From Bacillota bacterium (lineage in GTDB: Bacteria; Bacillota; Clostridia; Caldicoprobacterales; DTU083), in assembly GCA_029549985.1 (NCBI GenBank), contig JAKPIB010000047.1, positions 1-64,000 of the forward strand: DNA of 64,000 nt. The letters run 5' to 3'. The first letter of the stretch is position 1, and the number at the start of each line of letters is the position of its first letter. Below the pieces are notes generated by a model. It was not told where the DNA came from, did no database searches, and was given only the letters and a program-made list of their open reading frames with translations. Positions 26,617-35,598 of the stretch are shown here, piece by piece. Position numbers and translations under genes: made by a program.

Positions 26617-27123
26617 TCATCTTTCTTTCAGCAGCTTCCTGCCATACTCGGCAATAGCCCTGATCGTATCGCCATGCTGTGCAAGCATCCGCTTTGGAAA
26701 AGACAGCTCTATCCCGCTTCCGATATCAAGCCTGATATATTCAGTCCCGTTTATGGCCGGGGTACCAAGGTATGAAAACAAATCCTCCCGCAGGAGCATG
26801 CCGTCAGCCTCAACGAGCTCAGCACAGGCTAAAGCTGTACCGTTATCAGCGCCGGCATCGGTCCCTCTGCTTAGTTCATCCAGCTTTGCTGTGACTTCTT
26901 CATCAGTCATGCCAAGGAGCATCTGCCGTATGGCATCCAGGGGCAGGAACCGCTCCTGCAGCTTTTTGATGAGCCTGAGCCTGACCAGGTGGCTGTCATC
27001 GTAGGCACTGGCCACTCCGGCCCCCTTTGGCGGCGGGATAAGTCCGCGGTTCACATAGTAATGGATGGTGCGCTTCGTGACCTCTGCCTTTTCCGCCAGC
27101 TCTGAGATCCTGTACTCGCCCAA
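26617..27123 (-). CDS. MerR-family transcriptional regulator
   Basis: About 168-residue regulator with the MerR winged-helix N-terminus: YRISELAEKAEVTKRTIHYYVNRGLIPPP, then a helical LIKKLQERFLPLDAIRQML segment. The C-terminal half lacks cysteines arranged for metal sensing (one Cys only) and ends in a helix, so the signal is unknown. The likely start is TTG 27123, 6 bases after an AGGTGA; an in-frame GTG at 27132 has its ribosome site too close. It sits directly before the VIT-VWA gene and probably controls it. Confidence 0.85.
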   Translation of the reverse strand: MGEYRISELAEKAEVTKRTIHYYVNRGLIPPPKGAGVASAYDDSHLVRLRLIKKLQERFLPLDAIRQMLLGMTDEEVTAKLDELSRGTDAGADNGTALACAELVEADGMLLREDLFSYLGTPAINGTEYIRLDIGSGIELSFPKRMLAQHGDTIRAIAEYGRKLLKER

Positions 27124-27184
27124 ATCCTTCACCTCTTTCCAGGTATTTCTGAAAAAATTATATCATCGTTACGTAATGGTGTCA

Positions 27185-27221
27185 ATATAAAAAGGCAGTT
27201 TCTTATTTAATAACTGCCTTT
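27185..27221 (-). terminator. Rho-independent terminator of the BTAD regulator gene
   Basis: Minus-strand stem AAAGGCAGTT/AACTGCCTTT, 11-base loop, then TTTATATTG. It lies about 95 bases after the stop at 27315. Confidence 0.8.
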
Positions 27222-27314
27222 GCTAAAACCCGGAGTTATATGATTTGGATTGAAAAATTAAATGTGGGCTTTTTATAGTGACCTGCATTTGAATGTGCTT
27301 AGAGTGTAAGCGCA

Positions 27315-28619
27315 CTACCGGATGCCTGCCCGTGTCAGGTGGCCCTGCGAGCCTGTCATCGGCAGGACCGGTTCAAATGAGATGCTCAAGTCTGTGCCAT
27401 CCAGGCCCAGGCTGTCTCTGACTCCGTTCCTGAGCCGGTCTATGACCTTGTCCACATCCGTGCTGTTTATACCGGATAGCAAAATAAGATACCGGCTGTC
27501 GCTCCACTGGCATATAACGTCGCCCCTTCGAAGCTTGTTCGCCAGGACGGAGGGCAGGATGCCCGCATGTCTTCCTGATAGCTGGCTGCCTATGCCTGCG
27601 ATATCCAGGGTCAGCAGGAATGCCTTTGTTTCAGACGTCGCTCTTTGCCTGCTGCACAGGTCATATATGCTCCTGAAGGTTTTCATATCGCACAGGTATG
27701 CGCCGTCCTTCTGCTGCCTTGCCCCATCCTCAGGGATAGCGCCGCCAGACCCCATGATGCCTCCTGGGGCTGCGACCCCTTCATTTCCGGCTACCGCTGT
27801 GACTCCTTCATCCCTGCCCGCTGCCGCAGCCATGATCCTGTTGTATATGCTCCTGAGCTCTTTGGACGGCTTGATCCCAAACTGATTGTAAAGTACCCCG
27901 GTTATATACTCATAATGCCGCTGGGCCTGCCTTATCCTGCCCTCCTCCACAAGGGCGCTCAAAAACCATATATGGATATCCTCTTCGTAGGGCTCTGCCA
28001 GCATTGCCTTTTCCGCCAGGCGGATCGTCTCATTATGCATGCGCTGCTTTGATAGCAGGGAAAAGAGATTGTTGCAGCAGTCCAAAAACATCCGCCTGTA
28101 ATAGTTCCTTAGAAGGACCACCCAGTCCATATATATAAGCTCAGAGAGATAGCTGCCCCGGTAAATGTCCAGGGCTCCGGCGTAGCAGTTGATCGCTTCC
28201 AGGGCATCGGTGCCCCTTGCTTTGTTGCCGAGGGCGATGAGCTGTTCGAACCTTTCGGTGTCGATCTCGGTGCTGTTTGCCTCCAGCTTGTAGCATCCAT
28301 CGGCAAAGCGGATCTGTATGTAGTCATCCGTATACAGCCCGGCATCCGTCAGGAGCTTTCGGAGGCGATAGATCAGGTTGCGCACGGCGCCTTTCGGGTC
28401 CTCATAGCTCTTGTCCGGGTACAGGTTTTCCAGGATGCTTTCTGCAGGTATGCTCTTGTTCATATGCGCCAGCAGGTACTTGAAAAGGTCCCAGAGCTTC
28501 TGGGCCCTTGGCTGGACCTCGCTGTATATGCCGCCGCTGCCGCATATCATAAACCTGCCGAAGGTATATATCCTGACCGGCCTTATGAAGCCCTTGTCCT
28601 TGAAAAACAGCTCCTCCAT
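27315..28619 (-). CDS. BTAD (SARP/AfsR-type) regulator with degenerate GGDEF-like C-terminus
   Basis: 434-residue transcriptional regulator. Residues 15-110 are an OmpR-like winged helix of the SARP type (IYTFGRFMICGSGG, LWDLFKYLLAHMNKSIPAESILENLYPD, AVRNLIYRLRKLL). Residues 115-270 are the bacterial transcriptional activation (BTAD) TPR-like domain (DALEAINCYAGALDIYRGSYL, IRQAQRHYEYITGVLYNQFGIKPSKELRSIY). After a Gly/Ala-rich linker, residues 315-425 resemble a diguanylate-cyclase fold (FLLTLDIAGIGSQ, DVICQWSDSRYLILLSG), but the GGDEF signature is replaced by SDSRY, so it is probably a catalytically dead sensor or dimer domain. AGGAGG precedes the ATG. It is monocistronic; targets are unknown, the downstream VIT-VWA/MerR genes and the upstream exporter being candidates. 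Confidence 0.82.
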   Translation of the reverse strand: MEELFFKDKGFIRPVRIYTFGRFMICGSGGIYSEVQPRAQKLWDLFKYLLAHMNKSIPAESILENLYPDKSYEDPKGAVRNLIYRLRKLLTDAGLYTDDYIQIRFADGCYKLEANSTEIDTERFEQLIALGNKARGTDALEAINCYAGALDIYRGSYLSELIYMDWVVLLRNYYRRMFLDCCNNLFSLLSKQRMHNETIRLAEKAMLAEPYEEDIHIWFLSALVEEGRIRQAQRHYEYITGVLYNQFGIKPSKELRSIYNRIMAAAAGRDEGVTAVAGNEGVAAPGGIMGSGGAIPEDGARQQKDGAYLCDMKTFRSIYDLCSRQRATSETKAFLLTLDIAGIGSQLSGRHAGILPSVLANKLRRGDVICQWSDSRYLILLSGINSTDVDKVIDRLRNGVRDSLGLDGTDLSISFEPVLPMTGSQGHLTRAGIR

Positions 28620-28861
28620 AACAGCCTCCTGTTACCTTCACATGCTAGTTCCTGCCTTGTATCCTTTTTTATGATAACAAGGGTTGTACATTTATGTCAA
28701 TTAAATCCAGTCGACATAAAGGGCTGTCGAATCCGCAGGGCAATTATCAGTGCCCCGGGTTATCAGGCAAGATATGATGGTTTATGGGCAGATCAGGTTC
28801 ATGCGCTGGTAGTGATTATGCATCTTTGTGTCGCTTTCTGCGTCCATACCGCTCCGCGTGA

Positions 28862-30589
28862 TCAGCTTACCGCATTGAGCTGGTAGTAGTAGCCGCCAAG
28901 GGCCATCAGCTCATCATGGCTGCCCGACTCTATGATCCTGCCCTTTCTGATTATGAATATGACATCGGCGTTCCTGATCGTTGAAAGCCTGTGGGCTATG
29001 ATCAGAGTGGTCCTGTCCTTTGACACATTGGCAATGGATCTCTGGATGAGGCCCTCGGTTTTGGTGTCTATGTTGGCCGTAGCCTCATCCAGCACGAATA
29101 TGGAGGGGTCATGGGCTATGGTCCTCGCAAAGGCCAGGAGCTGCCTCTGGCCTGCCGAAAAGGTGCTGCCCCGCTCGGTCACCGGCTGGTCCATCTTGTC
29201 GGGCAGCTCGTATATAAAGGCTTCGGCGCAGGACAGCTTAAGGGCGGCTTCGACCCGGTCCTCCGATATGTCTGAGTTCAAGGTTATATTGTCCCTGATG
29301 CTGCCTGAAAAGAGGAATACATCCTGGAGCACGACTGCGATGTTGCGCCGCAGGTCCCTTAGGTTTATATCGTTGATATTGATGCCGTCTATCAGGATCT
29401 CACCCTTCTGGACCCTGTAGAAACGGGACAGGAGGTTTATTATCGTGGTCTTGCCCGAGCCGGTCGCTCCCACGAAGGCAGCGGTCTGCCCGCTCCTTAT
29501 CCTAAAACTGACATCCTTCAGTACCCAGTCTTCATCGTTGTATGCAAACCATACGTTTCTGAACTCTATGTCGCCCCTGAACCTGTCCACCCTTATCCCT
29601 GAGTCATAGTCCTCCAGCTCTTCCTCTTTGTCCAAAAGCTCAAAGATCCGGTCAGCCGATACGACTGCCGACTGGATCGTGTTATATTTTTCAGCCAGGT
29701 CGTTGATCGGTTCGAAAAACTGCTTGATGTATTCGGTGAAGGCATAGAGGACCCCAAGATCAAGCGTTTGTCCCATTATGCGCCCCATGCCGTACCAAAT
29801 CAGGATCGCGATCGCCAGGGAGTTGAAGATCTCTATGGCTGGCCTGAGGACACTGTTCAGCGTCATCCTGGTCAGGGCCGCCTTGTAGTATTCATCATTG
29901 AGCTCCTTGAACTCCCGCTGCTTCTCCCTTTGCATGTTGAAGATCTGGACAAGCTTCATGCCGGAGATGTTTTCCGCAAAAAAGCCGTTGATCCTCCCGG
30001 TCAGGCTCTTTATGACCACGAAGTTGGCCTTCATCTTTTTCTTGACTACGTTGGTCAGCAGGACAATGAAGGGTATGACCGTAAAGCCGATCAGGGCGAG
30101 GGTCACATTCATCCTCAGCATGACAAAGACGATGCCGATAAGCAGGAATACGTCCTTGAAGAGGTTTATAAAGACATCGGTGAACAGCTCGCTTATGGCT
30201 TCCACGTCATTGGTCGCCCTGGTTATGAGCCTGCCGGTGGTGAACCTGTCCAGTACGGGCAGGGGGAAGCGCTGGATATGGGAAAATATCTTCCTCCGCA
30301 CATTCGTCACGATCGACTGGCCCACATAGTTCATGGAGTTTTCCTGGATATAGGTAAGGGTAGAGCTTATGAGCACGAGGAGCATATATGCTATGCCCAT
30401 GGCCGTTATGGAATACAGGCCGGCCTGGGGCTTGCGGTATTTTAGGAAATCATCTATCACGACCTTCAGGACATAGGGCTTGGCAAGCTCCGCCCCGTTG
30501 ACCGCCAGGACACAGAGAGCGCTCATCAATATGATCTTCCAATAGGGCAGGCTCATTTTCATTACCCTGAGCAGGCTATGACGCTTCAT
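28862..30589 (-). CDS. ABC exporter half-transporter, catalytically competent partner
   Basis: 575-residue fused membrane and ATPase protein. Residues 1-320 hold six membrane helices of a type-IV exporter (SLLRVMKMSLPYWKIILMSA onward); residues 340-575 hold the ATPase with Walker A (GATGSGKTT), a degenerate signature FSAGQRQLLAFA, and Walker B IFVLDEATANID with the catalytic Glu. The frame continues 39 codons upstream, but ATG 30589 lies 14 bases inside the partner gene and is the natural start (coupled). With its partner it matches BmrCD/LmrCD-like heterodimeric drug or lipid exporters, in which one composite site is degenerate. The substrate is unknown. Confidence 0.9.
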   Translation of the reverse strand: MKRHSLLRVMKMSLPYWKIILMSALCVLAVNGAELAKPYVLKVVIDDFLKYRKPQAGLYSITAMGIAYMLLVLISSTLTYIQENSMNYVGQSIVTNVRRKIFSHIQRFPLPVLDRFTTGRLITRATNDVEAISELFTDVFINLFKDVFLLIGIVFVMLRMNVTLALIGFTVIPFIVLLTNVVKKKMKANFVVIKSLTGRINGFFAENISGMKLVQIFNMQREKQREFKELNDEYYKAALTRMTLNSVLRPAIEIFNSLAIAILIWYGMGRIMGQTLDLGVLYAFTEYIKQFFEPINDLAEKYNTIQSAVVSADRIFELLDKEEELEDYDSGIRVDRFRGDIEFRNVWFAYNDEDWVLKDVSFRIRSGQTAAFVGATGSGKTTIINLLSRFYRVQKGEILIDGININDINLRDLRRNIAVVLQDVFLFSGSIRDNITLNSDISEDRVEAALKLSCAEAFIYELPDKMDQPVTERGSTFSAGQRQLLAFARTIAHDPSIFVLDEATANIDTKTEGLIQRSIANVSKDRTTLIIAHRLSTIRNADVIFIIRKGRIIESGSHDELMALGGYYYQLNAVS

Positions 30590-32336
30590 TTTCCATCCTC
30601 TCCCTCTGTTCCTTTTGGTACTGGTCGCGGTAAAGCTCGTAATAGTAGCCCTTTTGCTCAAGCAGGGACTTGTGGGTGCCCCGCTCGATGATCCTGCCAT
30701 GGTCAAGGACTATTATCTCATCGGCATGCTTGAGCGCCGATATCCTGTGGGCGATGATTATGCAGGTCCTGCCCCTCATGTCCTGCTTGAGGTTCTTAAG
30801 GATATCCTCCTCTGTCTGGGTGTCCACAGCCGACAGGGCATCGTCCAGGATCGTGATCGCAGGGTTCTTTATAAGCGCCCGGGCTATGGAGATCCTCTGC
30901 TTCTGGCCGCCTGACAGGTTGACGCCCCTTTCCCCTATGACTGTCTCAAATTTGTCGGGAAAGTCCATTATGCTGTCATATATCATGCTGATTCTGGAAG
31001 CGTTTTCGATGTCATCCTCAGTGAACCTGTCATCAAAGAACCTGATGTTGTCGCTTATGGTGGCTGAGAAAAGGAAGTTGTCCTGGGGCACGTAGCCTAT
31101 CGCCTCGCGCAGGTCCTCCAGGCGGTATTCGTTAATGTCATGGCCGTCTATCAAGATTTTGCCGTCATCGACCTTATAGAGCCTAAGGAGCAGGTTCACC
31201 AGCGTGGTCTTGCCGCTGCCCGTCGGGCCGATGATGCCCAGTACCTTGCCCTCAGGCAGACTGACATTGATGTCTTTGAGCGCATATTCGTCATAACCCG
31301 GATACCTGAATGAAAGGCCCTTTATCTCCAGGCTGCCCTGTATTTTTTCAACGGGGCTTTTATCGACGGTATCGGCTATGGCAGGCCTTTCCATGAATAT
31401 TTCGTTGAGCCGCTTGTACGAAGCCAGGCCCCGCTGGAATACGTTTATGATCCTCCCGATGGAGATGACAGGCCTCATGATCATGCCCAGGTAGCCGTTG
31501 AACTCGACAAAGCTGCCAAGGGAGATGGCCCCGTCGATGACCAGGGTGCTGCCGTATATCAGGTTCACCATGAAGCTTATGCCAAAGAGGGTCTGGATAA
31601 GGGGCGACAGGAGGGAAGAAACCCTGACCAGGTCCAGGTTGGACTTCATCATCTTTGAGTTCAGAAGGTCAAACCGGTCGACCTCCCGGTCTTCCTGGAC
31701 ATAGGTCTTTATGACCCTTATCCCGGATATGTTCTCATTTATCCTGTCCGAGATGGAAGCGAAGTTTTTCTGCACGGCCCGGAACCGCTTTTGGATGATC
31801 CGACCCAGCCACACGATGATCGCTATTATGAAGGGAATGGGCAGGAGGGCAAGGGCCGTCAGCCTGGGGTGGACACTGTTCGCCATAGAAAATACGGACA
31901 AGAGCCCCAGGCCAAGGCCGTTGAGCACAAGGGCGACGCCGGGCCCGAAGGACTGCCTGACCGCCCCTATATCGTTCACCGCATAGGCCATCAGGTCGCC
32001 GGTCTTCCTGTTGTTGTAGAAGGTAACGTCTAGCCTTTGCAGGTGCTCCAGGAGCCTCTGCCTCAGGAAGCATTCCATATTGCGCGCATTCCCCATGATG
32101 AAATACCGCCAGATGAACCGGGTGACAAACAGCCCCAAGGCAACCAGCACCAGCAGGATTATATAATGAAGGATGAGGCGGCTGTCTATGACAGGCTCCT
32201 TCAGGAGGTCAAAGATGGTGCCTATATATTTGGGTGAAAGGGTCTGGATATACGAGCTCAGGATCAGAAAGGCTGCACCGATTACATAGTTGTACCAGTA
32301 TTTTTTCAGAAACTCTGATATGATCTTACTTTTCAT
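30576..32336 (-). CDS. ABC exporter half-transporter, degenerate-Walker-B partner
   Basis: 586-residue fused exporter with six N-terminal membrane helices and a C-terminal ATPase. Walker A is GPTGSGKTT and the signature LSGGQKQRISIAR is canonical, but Walker B reads ITILDDALSAVD, so the catalytic Glu is Asp. This is the usual mark of the non-catalytic site in heterodimeric exporters, complementing the next gene, whose signature is degenerate and whose Glu is intact. AAGGAG lies about 12 bases before the ATG. The two genes overlap by 14 bases and form one operon. Confidence 0.9.
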   Translation of the reverse strand: MKSKIISEFLKKYWYNYVIGAAFLILSSYIQTLSPKYIGTIFDLLKEPVIDSRLILHYIILLVLVALGLFVTRFIWRYFIMGNARNMECFLRQRLLEHLQRLDVTFYNNRKTGDLMAYAVNDIGAVRQSFGPGVALVLNGLGLGLLSVFSMANSVHPRLTALALLPIPFIIAIIVWLGRIIQKRFRAVQKNFASISDRINENISGIRVIKTYVQEDREVDRFDLLNSKMMKSNLDLVRVSSLLSPLIQTLFGISFMVNLIYGSTLVIDGAISLGSFVEFNGYLGMIMRPVISIGRIINVFQRGLASYKRLNEIFMERPAIADTVDKSPVEKIQGSLEIKGLSFRYPGYDEYALKDINVSLPEGKVLGIIGPTGSGKTTLVNLLLRLYKVDDGKILIDGHDINEYRLEDLREAIGYVPQDNFLFSATISDNIRFFDDRFTEDDIENASRISMIYDSIMDFPDKFETVIGERGVNLSGGQKQRISIARALIKNPAITILDDALSAVDTQTEEDILKNLKQDMRGRTCIIIAHRISALKHADEIIVLDHGRIIERGTHKSLLEQKGYYYELYRDQYQKEQRERMENEAS

Positions 32337-32428
32337 CGAATGAAGGTGCTCCTTTGCAAAATGTAGGTTCAGTATACATTATAGCATAAAAATACAGTAT
32401 GGTTATTTATACGTTTAAATTTTAATAT

Positions 32429-32455
32429 AAAAAAGCTGACCTGTAAGATCAGCCC
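32429..32455 (-). terminator. Possible terminator of the SipW/TasA operon
   Basis: Minus-strand GCTGA/TCAGC arms with a 9-base loop are followed by TTTTTTATATT, about 37 bases after the stop at 32490. The stem is short. Confidence 0.5.
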
Positions 32456-32489
32456 CTGGATATGAACTGGATATGAAGCTAGGCTAAAG

Positions 32490-33185
32490 CTATTGCTGCT
32501 TCCTGAATTTCATTACAAGGAATATCCCCGCCGCAGAAAGGAGGGCGGCTCCAATGTACACGATATATGACCGGTCATCGCCCGTCTTGGGTGCCTCCCC
32601 ATTGCCGGGCTTTTCTGTGGCCCCCGGCCCTTCGCTTGGGCTCGGTGCAGGCTCCTCTTCCTCGCTGTCCGGCACGACTTCGGCGATCACGATGAGCTTG
32701 AAGCTTAGATCTGCGCTTTGGAACTCGTTCGTGGTTGTCTCTCCGGGCAAATGCACGGCAAAGGTTATCTCCCTGGGTTCATCCTTTTTTATGGTCCCAG
32801 CCATGACTGCCTGCTCAAGATTGCCCACAGTCCCGGAAAACAGCACGTTATTATCCGAATCAATGAGCGTTGCCTCAAGCTGATCGTCCAGCCTTCCTCC
32901 ACCCAGGCCGGGCGTGCTCCTGACTATATCAGCTTTCAAATATACCGGCAGAGAGGAGGCTGCTTCCCCGGTATTGGTTATTATCAGTTTCGAAGACTTG
33001 GTATCCCCCGGATTCAGGTTGTCCGTGGGGACGTATTCATCATCGAAGTCAACCTTTAAGCCCAGTTCCTCCCCGATTATCTCCAGTGCCCCCGTTTCCC
33101 TTGTACTGCGCAGGACACCGGCTCCTGCTATCAATAAGGCTATCAGCATCATGGTTATTGCAAGGTTGACTACCCTTCTGTCCAC
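32490..33185 (-). CDS. TasA/camelysin-operon protein with APKTG sorting signal
   Basis: 231-residue surface protein. It has one N-terminal hydrophobic segment (LAITMMLIALLIAGAGVL) and a beta-rich body with a NPGDTKSSKLIITNTGEAASSLPVYLKAD segment like the TasA/camelysin fold. A Pro/Glu/Gly linker leads to a sorting signal: APKTGDD, a hydrophobic stretch and KFRKQQ. Unlike its operon mates it lacks the FAWFTD motif but gains a wall anchor, so it may tether the fibre-like proteins to the wall (inference). GTG start with GGAGGCGGGAGT upstream. Last gene of the operon. Confidence 0.75.
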   Translation of the reverse strand: MDRRVVNLAITMMLIALLIAGAGVLRSTRETGALEIIGEELGLKVDFDDEYVPTDNLNPGDTKSSKLIITNTGEAASSLPVYLKADIVRSTPGLGGGRLDDQLEATLIDSDNNVLFSGTVGNLEQAVMAGTIKKDEPREITFAVHLPGETTTNEFQSADLSFKLIVIAEVVPDSEEEEPAPSPSEGPGATEKPGNGEAPKTGDDRSYIVYIGAALLSAAGIFLVMKFRKQQ

Positions 33186-33246
33186 ACTCCCGCCTCCTCT
33201 CTCTTTATATGGAAGAATACCGGATCAAGGCCTTGAAAGCAGCCTG

Positions 33247-33846
33247 TCAATCATTTTTTATAAGATCATAGAAGTCGACGCCCCATTCGCTGTTGGGAGC
33301 CCCATTGCTTGCCTGTACAGCCTCCACCGTTCCACCGAGCTTGAACACCAGGCCCTGGTATTCATTGCCAGTCTCCTTGCCTGCAAGGCAGACCTTGAGC
33401 TTCAGTACGACAATTTCCCCGGGTTTGATAGGATCGCCAATATAGTAGATAATATTGTCTTCCATCTGCCAGTGCGCTGGATCATATCCATTGCCTGTGG
33501 TGTCATCGCCATCCATAAGCTGTATTGTGACATTGTTAGCAGGCAATCCGGATTTGACCAGCTTGCCGTTCTCTTTTTGATACCAGGCCAAATCCGGTAG
33601 AAATCTGATGAATATCCGCTTTGTCCCATCGTTTTTGAACTTGAATTCCACCTCGCTGCAGTCGCCGGGGTTCCAGTTCTCGTTTATATAATCGCACTTA
33701 TCTATGACCTTGACATCTACCGTACCCGCCTGGAACTTTGCATCCGCGACTTCCTCCGAATCAGTGAACCAGGCAAAGGTCCAGCCGATGACCATAGCCA
33801 GCGCTGTCATAATGTATAACAGCGATATGAAAACTTTTCTTCTCAT
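33247..33846 (-). CDS. SipW-dependent TasA/camelysin-like protein
   Basis: 199-residue secreted protein. The signal region ends in GWTFAWFTDSEE, the tell-tale SipW-type motif of camelysin and TasA. It is followed by FQAGTVDVKV and WNPGDCSEVEFKFKNDGTKRIFIR, the family's beta-sandwich core, and ends with LGGTVEAVQASNGAP. Members form biofilm fibres or act as a cell-surface protease-like protein in Bacillus; which applies here is unknown. A GGGAG lies 10 bases upstream. It is close in sequence to the next two proteins, indicating gene duplication. Confidence 0.85.
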   Translation of the reverse strand: MRRKVFISLLYIMTALAMVIGWTFAWFTDSEEVADAKFQAGTVDVKVIDKCDYINENWNPGDCSEVEFKFKNDGTKRIFIRFLPDLAWYQKENGKLVKSGLPANNVTIQLMDGDDTTGNGYDPAHWQMEDNIIYYIGDPIKPGEIVVLKLKVCLAGKETGNEYQGLVFKLGGTVEAVQASNGAPNSEWGVDFYDLIKND

Positions 33847-33927
33847 AAATCATCTACTCCCTTCTTTGGTTAAATAAATATCTATATCAATAAGGTCCGC
33901 CGGACCTGCCCCCTGTCATTGGCCTTG

Positions 33928-34521
33928 TCATGGCCTTCCGAAAAGGTCCACCTGCCACTCATGGAAGGGGGCATGATTGGATGCCTGCACGGCCTCCAGG
34001 CTACCCTTAAGTACATAGGTTTTGCCCTGATATGCATTTACGGTTTTCGGACCATCAAGGCAGACGTGGATGCTAAGAGTGGCTTTGGCCTTGCTGTCCA
34101 GCACCTGTGTATAGTAGAGGTAGCCGTCCTTGCTGTCGATCCAATAGGAGCAGGGACACCTGCTGTCCTCGCACAAACTGACCTTCACAACATCAGCTGG
34201 TACTCCTTCAGGAGGAGTCCAGGGGTTCCCCTGTTCGTCATACCATTGTCCGGTCAGCTGTACCCTGACCCTGACCTGCTTGGACCCGGTGTTTTTTATC
34301 TCATACTTGACCTGGCTGCAGTCACCTGGGTTCCAGTTCCCGTCAATGTGGCCGTCCTGGTCGGTCTTTGTCTTGAGACAGGCTTGTATTTCCACCGTGC
34401 CCGCCTGGAAGACCGCCTCACCTGCCAGCTCAGCATCCGTGAACCAGGCAAAGGTACCTCCGACGACCATTGATGCCGCCAGTATGAGCCATAATACAGC
34501 AGAGATATATTTCCCAATCAT
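33928..34521 (-). CDS. SipW-dependent TasA/camelysin-like protein
   Basis: 197-residue paralogue of the 33247 gene product. Its signal segment ends GGTFAWFTDAEL, followed by FQAGTVEIQA, WNPGDCSQVKYEIKNTGSKQV and a closing LKGSLEAVQASNHAPFHEWQVDLF. It has five or six cysteines (NPGDC, LCEDSRCPCSYW, VCLDG), more than its neighbours, possibly forming a disulfide loop. The ribosome site (GGGTGA) is moderate. It sits between two paralogues and depends on the adjacent SipW for processing. Confidence 0.85.
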   Translation of the reverse strand: MIGKYISAVLWLILAASMVVGGTFAWFTDAELAGEAVFQAGTVEIQACLKTKTDQDGHIDGNWNPGDCSQVKYEIKNTGSKQVRVRVQLTGQWYDEQGNPWTPPEGVPADVVKVSLCEDSRCPCSYWIDSKDGYLYYTQVLDSKAKATLSIHVCLDGPKTVNAYQGKTYVLKGSLEAVQASNHAPFHEWQVDLFGRP

Positions 34522-34553
34522 GCATATATCACCCGACTAAGCCAAAAAGGCCT

Positions 34554-35540
34554 TCAATGTATGGGCAGCTCAGGCCAGCCCAGCGCCTGCGGAACCCCGT
34601 TGGTTACCTGCACAGCTTCTAGGTCAAGGTCTATGTTGTAGCTCGCTCCCTTTATCTCAGGACCTTGATACCAAATACTGAAGGAAAGTGTAACAGTCTC
34701 GTCCGGTCCTACGATATAGGGGTAGTAATACCATCCGTCCTCCATGTAAATCCAGGCAGGAGCTGAGGTCTGCATCCAGTTTACGTTCAGGCTCCCCGCC
34801 TGCTCAGGGGGGCCGAGCAGGTCAAGGTGGACCGCACAGTATATGGCCTGATCAAAGGAAAGCTCTTTGGTATCAAAGGTACACTCCAGGGTATCGCCGG
34901 TCAGTGTGGCCTTGTACTTAAAGTGCCCCGGTCTGATCGCATCCACGGTAAAGTCGCTCTCATCGTTGGTCAAATGCATCTTGTAATTTTCTTTAGCGGC
35001 TCTCATGCTCCAGCCCGGATCAAGGCTGATCACCACCTTTACCCGGTCTGACCCGGAGCTCTCCCTGTTTATCATGATTGTCCCTGCCCTTCGCTGTACA
35101 GCGCCTGCGGCCAGTATAAACTCCTTCACGACCGGCTCGACAGGGAACTCGTTTTTGGCAAATATCAGGTATCTGCCGACATTGCCGCCTGCGGAGCCGT
35201 ATACCTTGGCATCTGCGCCCTCGCCCTTCGTTATGCCTGCCCAGGCGGTCTCGTCCTCAGTAGAAGGCAGGTCCCAGGCAGCATCGATCCTGGCCCTTAA
35301 GTATGCCCGTTTTGTACCTGTGTTGGTAAAGGTCCAGCTTACAGTCCTGCTGTCTGATCGGCCGCTCTTCCAGTTACCGATCCCGTTTTGTACATTTTCA
35401 TCTATGCTTATCTCCAGCCTGCCGGCGGTAAAGGGAGCCTGGGGCACATCAGGTGAGTCGGTGAAAAAGGCAAAGGTACCTCCGCTTATGAGCACGAGGC
35501 TCAGTATAAGCATATATACAGCTCTGGCTAAGCTTTTCAT
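34554..35540 (-). CDS. Long SipW-dependent TasA-like surface protein
   Basis: 328-residue member of the same family, with signal segment ending GGTFAFFTDSPDVPQAPF, then AGRLEISI and a repeated core. It is about 130 residues longer than its paralogues because of a second NTGTKRAYLRARIDAAW-containing region and an extra domain (residues about 150-240). It ends YNIDLDLEAVQVTNGVPQALGWPELPIH, sharing the EAVQxxNxxP end motif. GGAGGTGA precedes the ATG. First TasA-like gene after sipW. Confidence 0.83.
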   Translation of the reverse strand: MKSLARAVYMLILSLVLISGGTFAFFTDSPDVPQAPFTAGRLEISIDENVQNGIGNWKSGRSDSRTVSWTFTNTGTKRAYLRARIDAAWDLPSTEDETAWAGITKGEGADAKVYGSAGGNVGRYLIFAKNEFPVEPVVKEFILAAGAVQRRAGTIMINRESSGSDRVKVVISLDPGWSMRAAKENYKMHLTNDESDFTVDAIRPGHFKYKATLTGDTLECTFDTKELSFDQAIYCAVHLDLLGPPEQAGSLNVNWMQTSAPAWIYMEDGWYYYPYIVGPDETVTLSFSIWYQGPEIKGASYNIDLDLEAVQVTNGVPQALGWPELPIH

Positions 35541-35598
35541 CCTATGTCACCTCCAAACCATATACAGGCTGATATGTCACCGGTAAAGGACCACCCCG

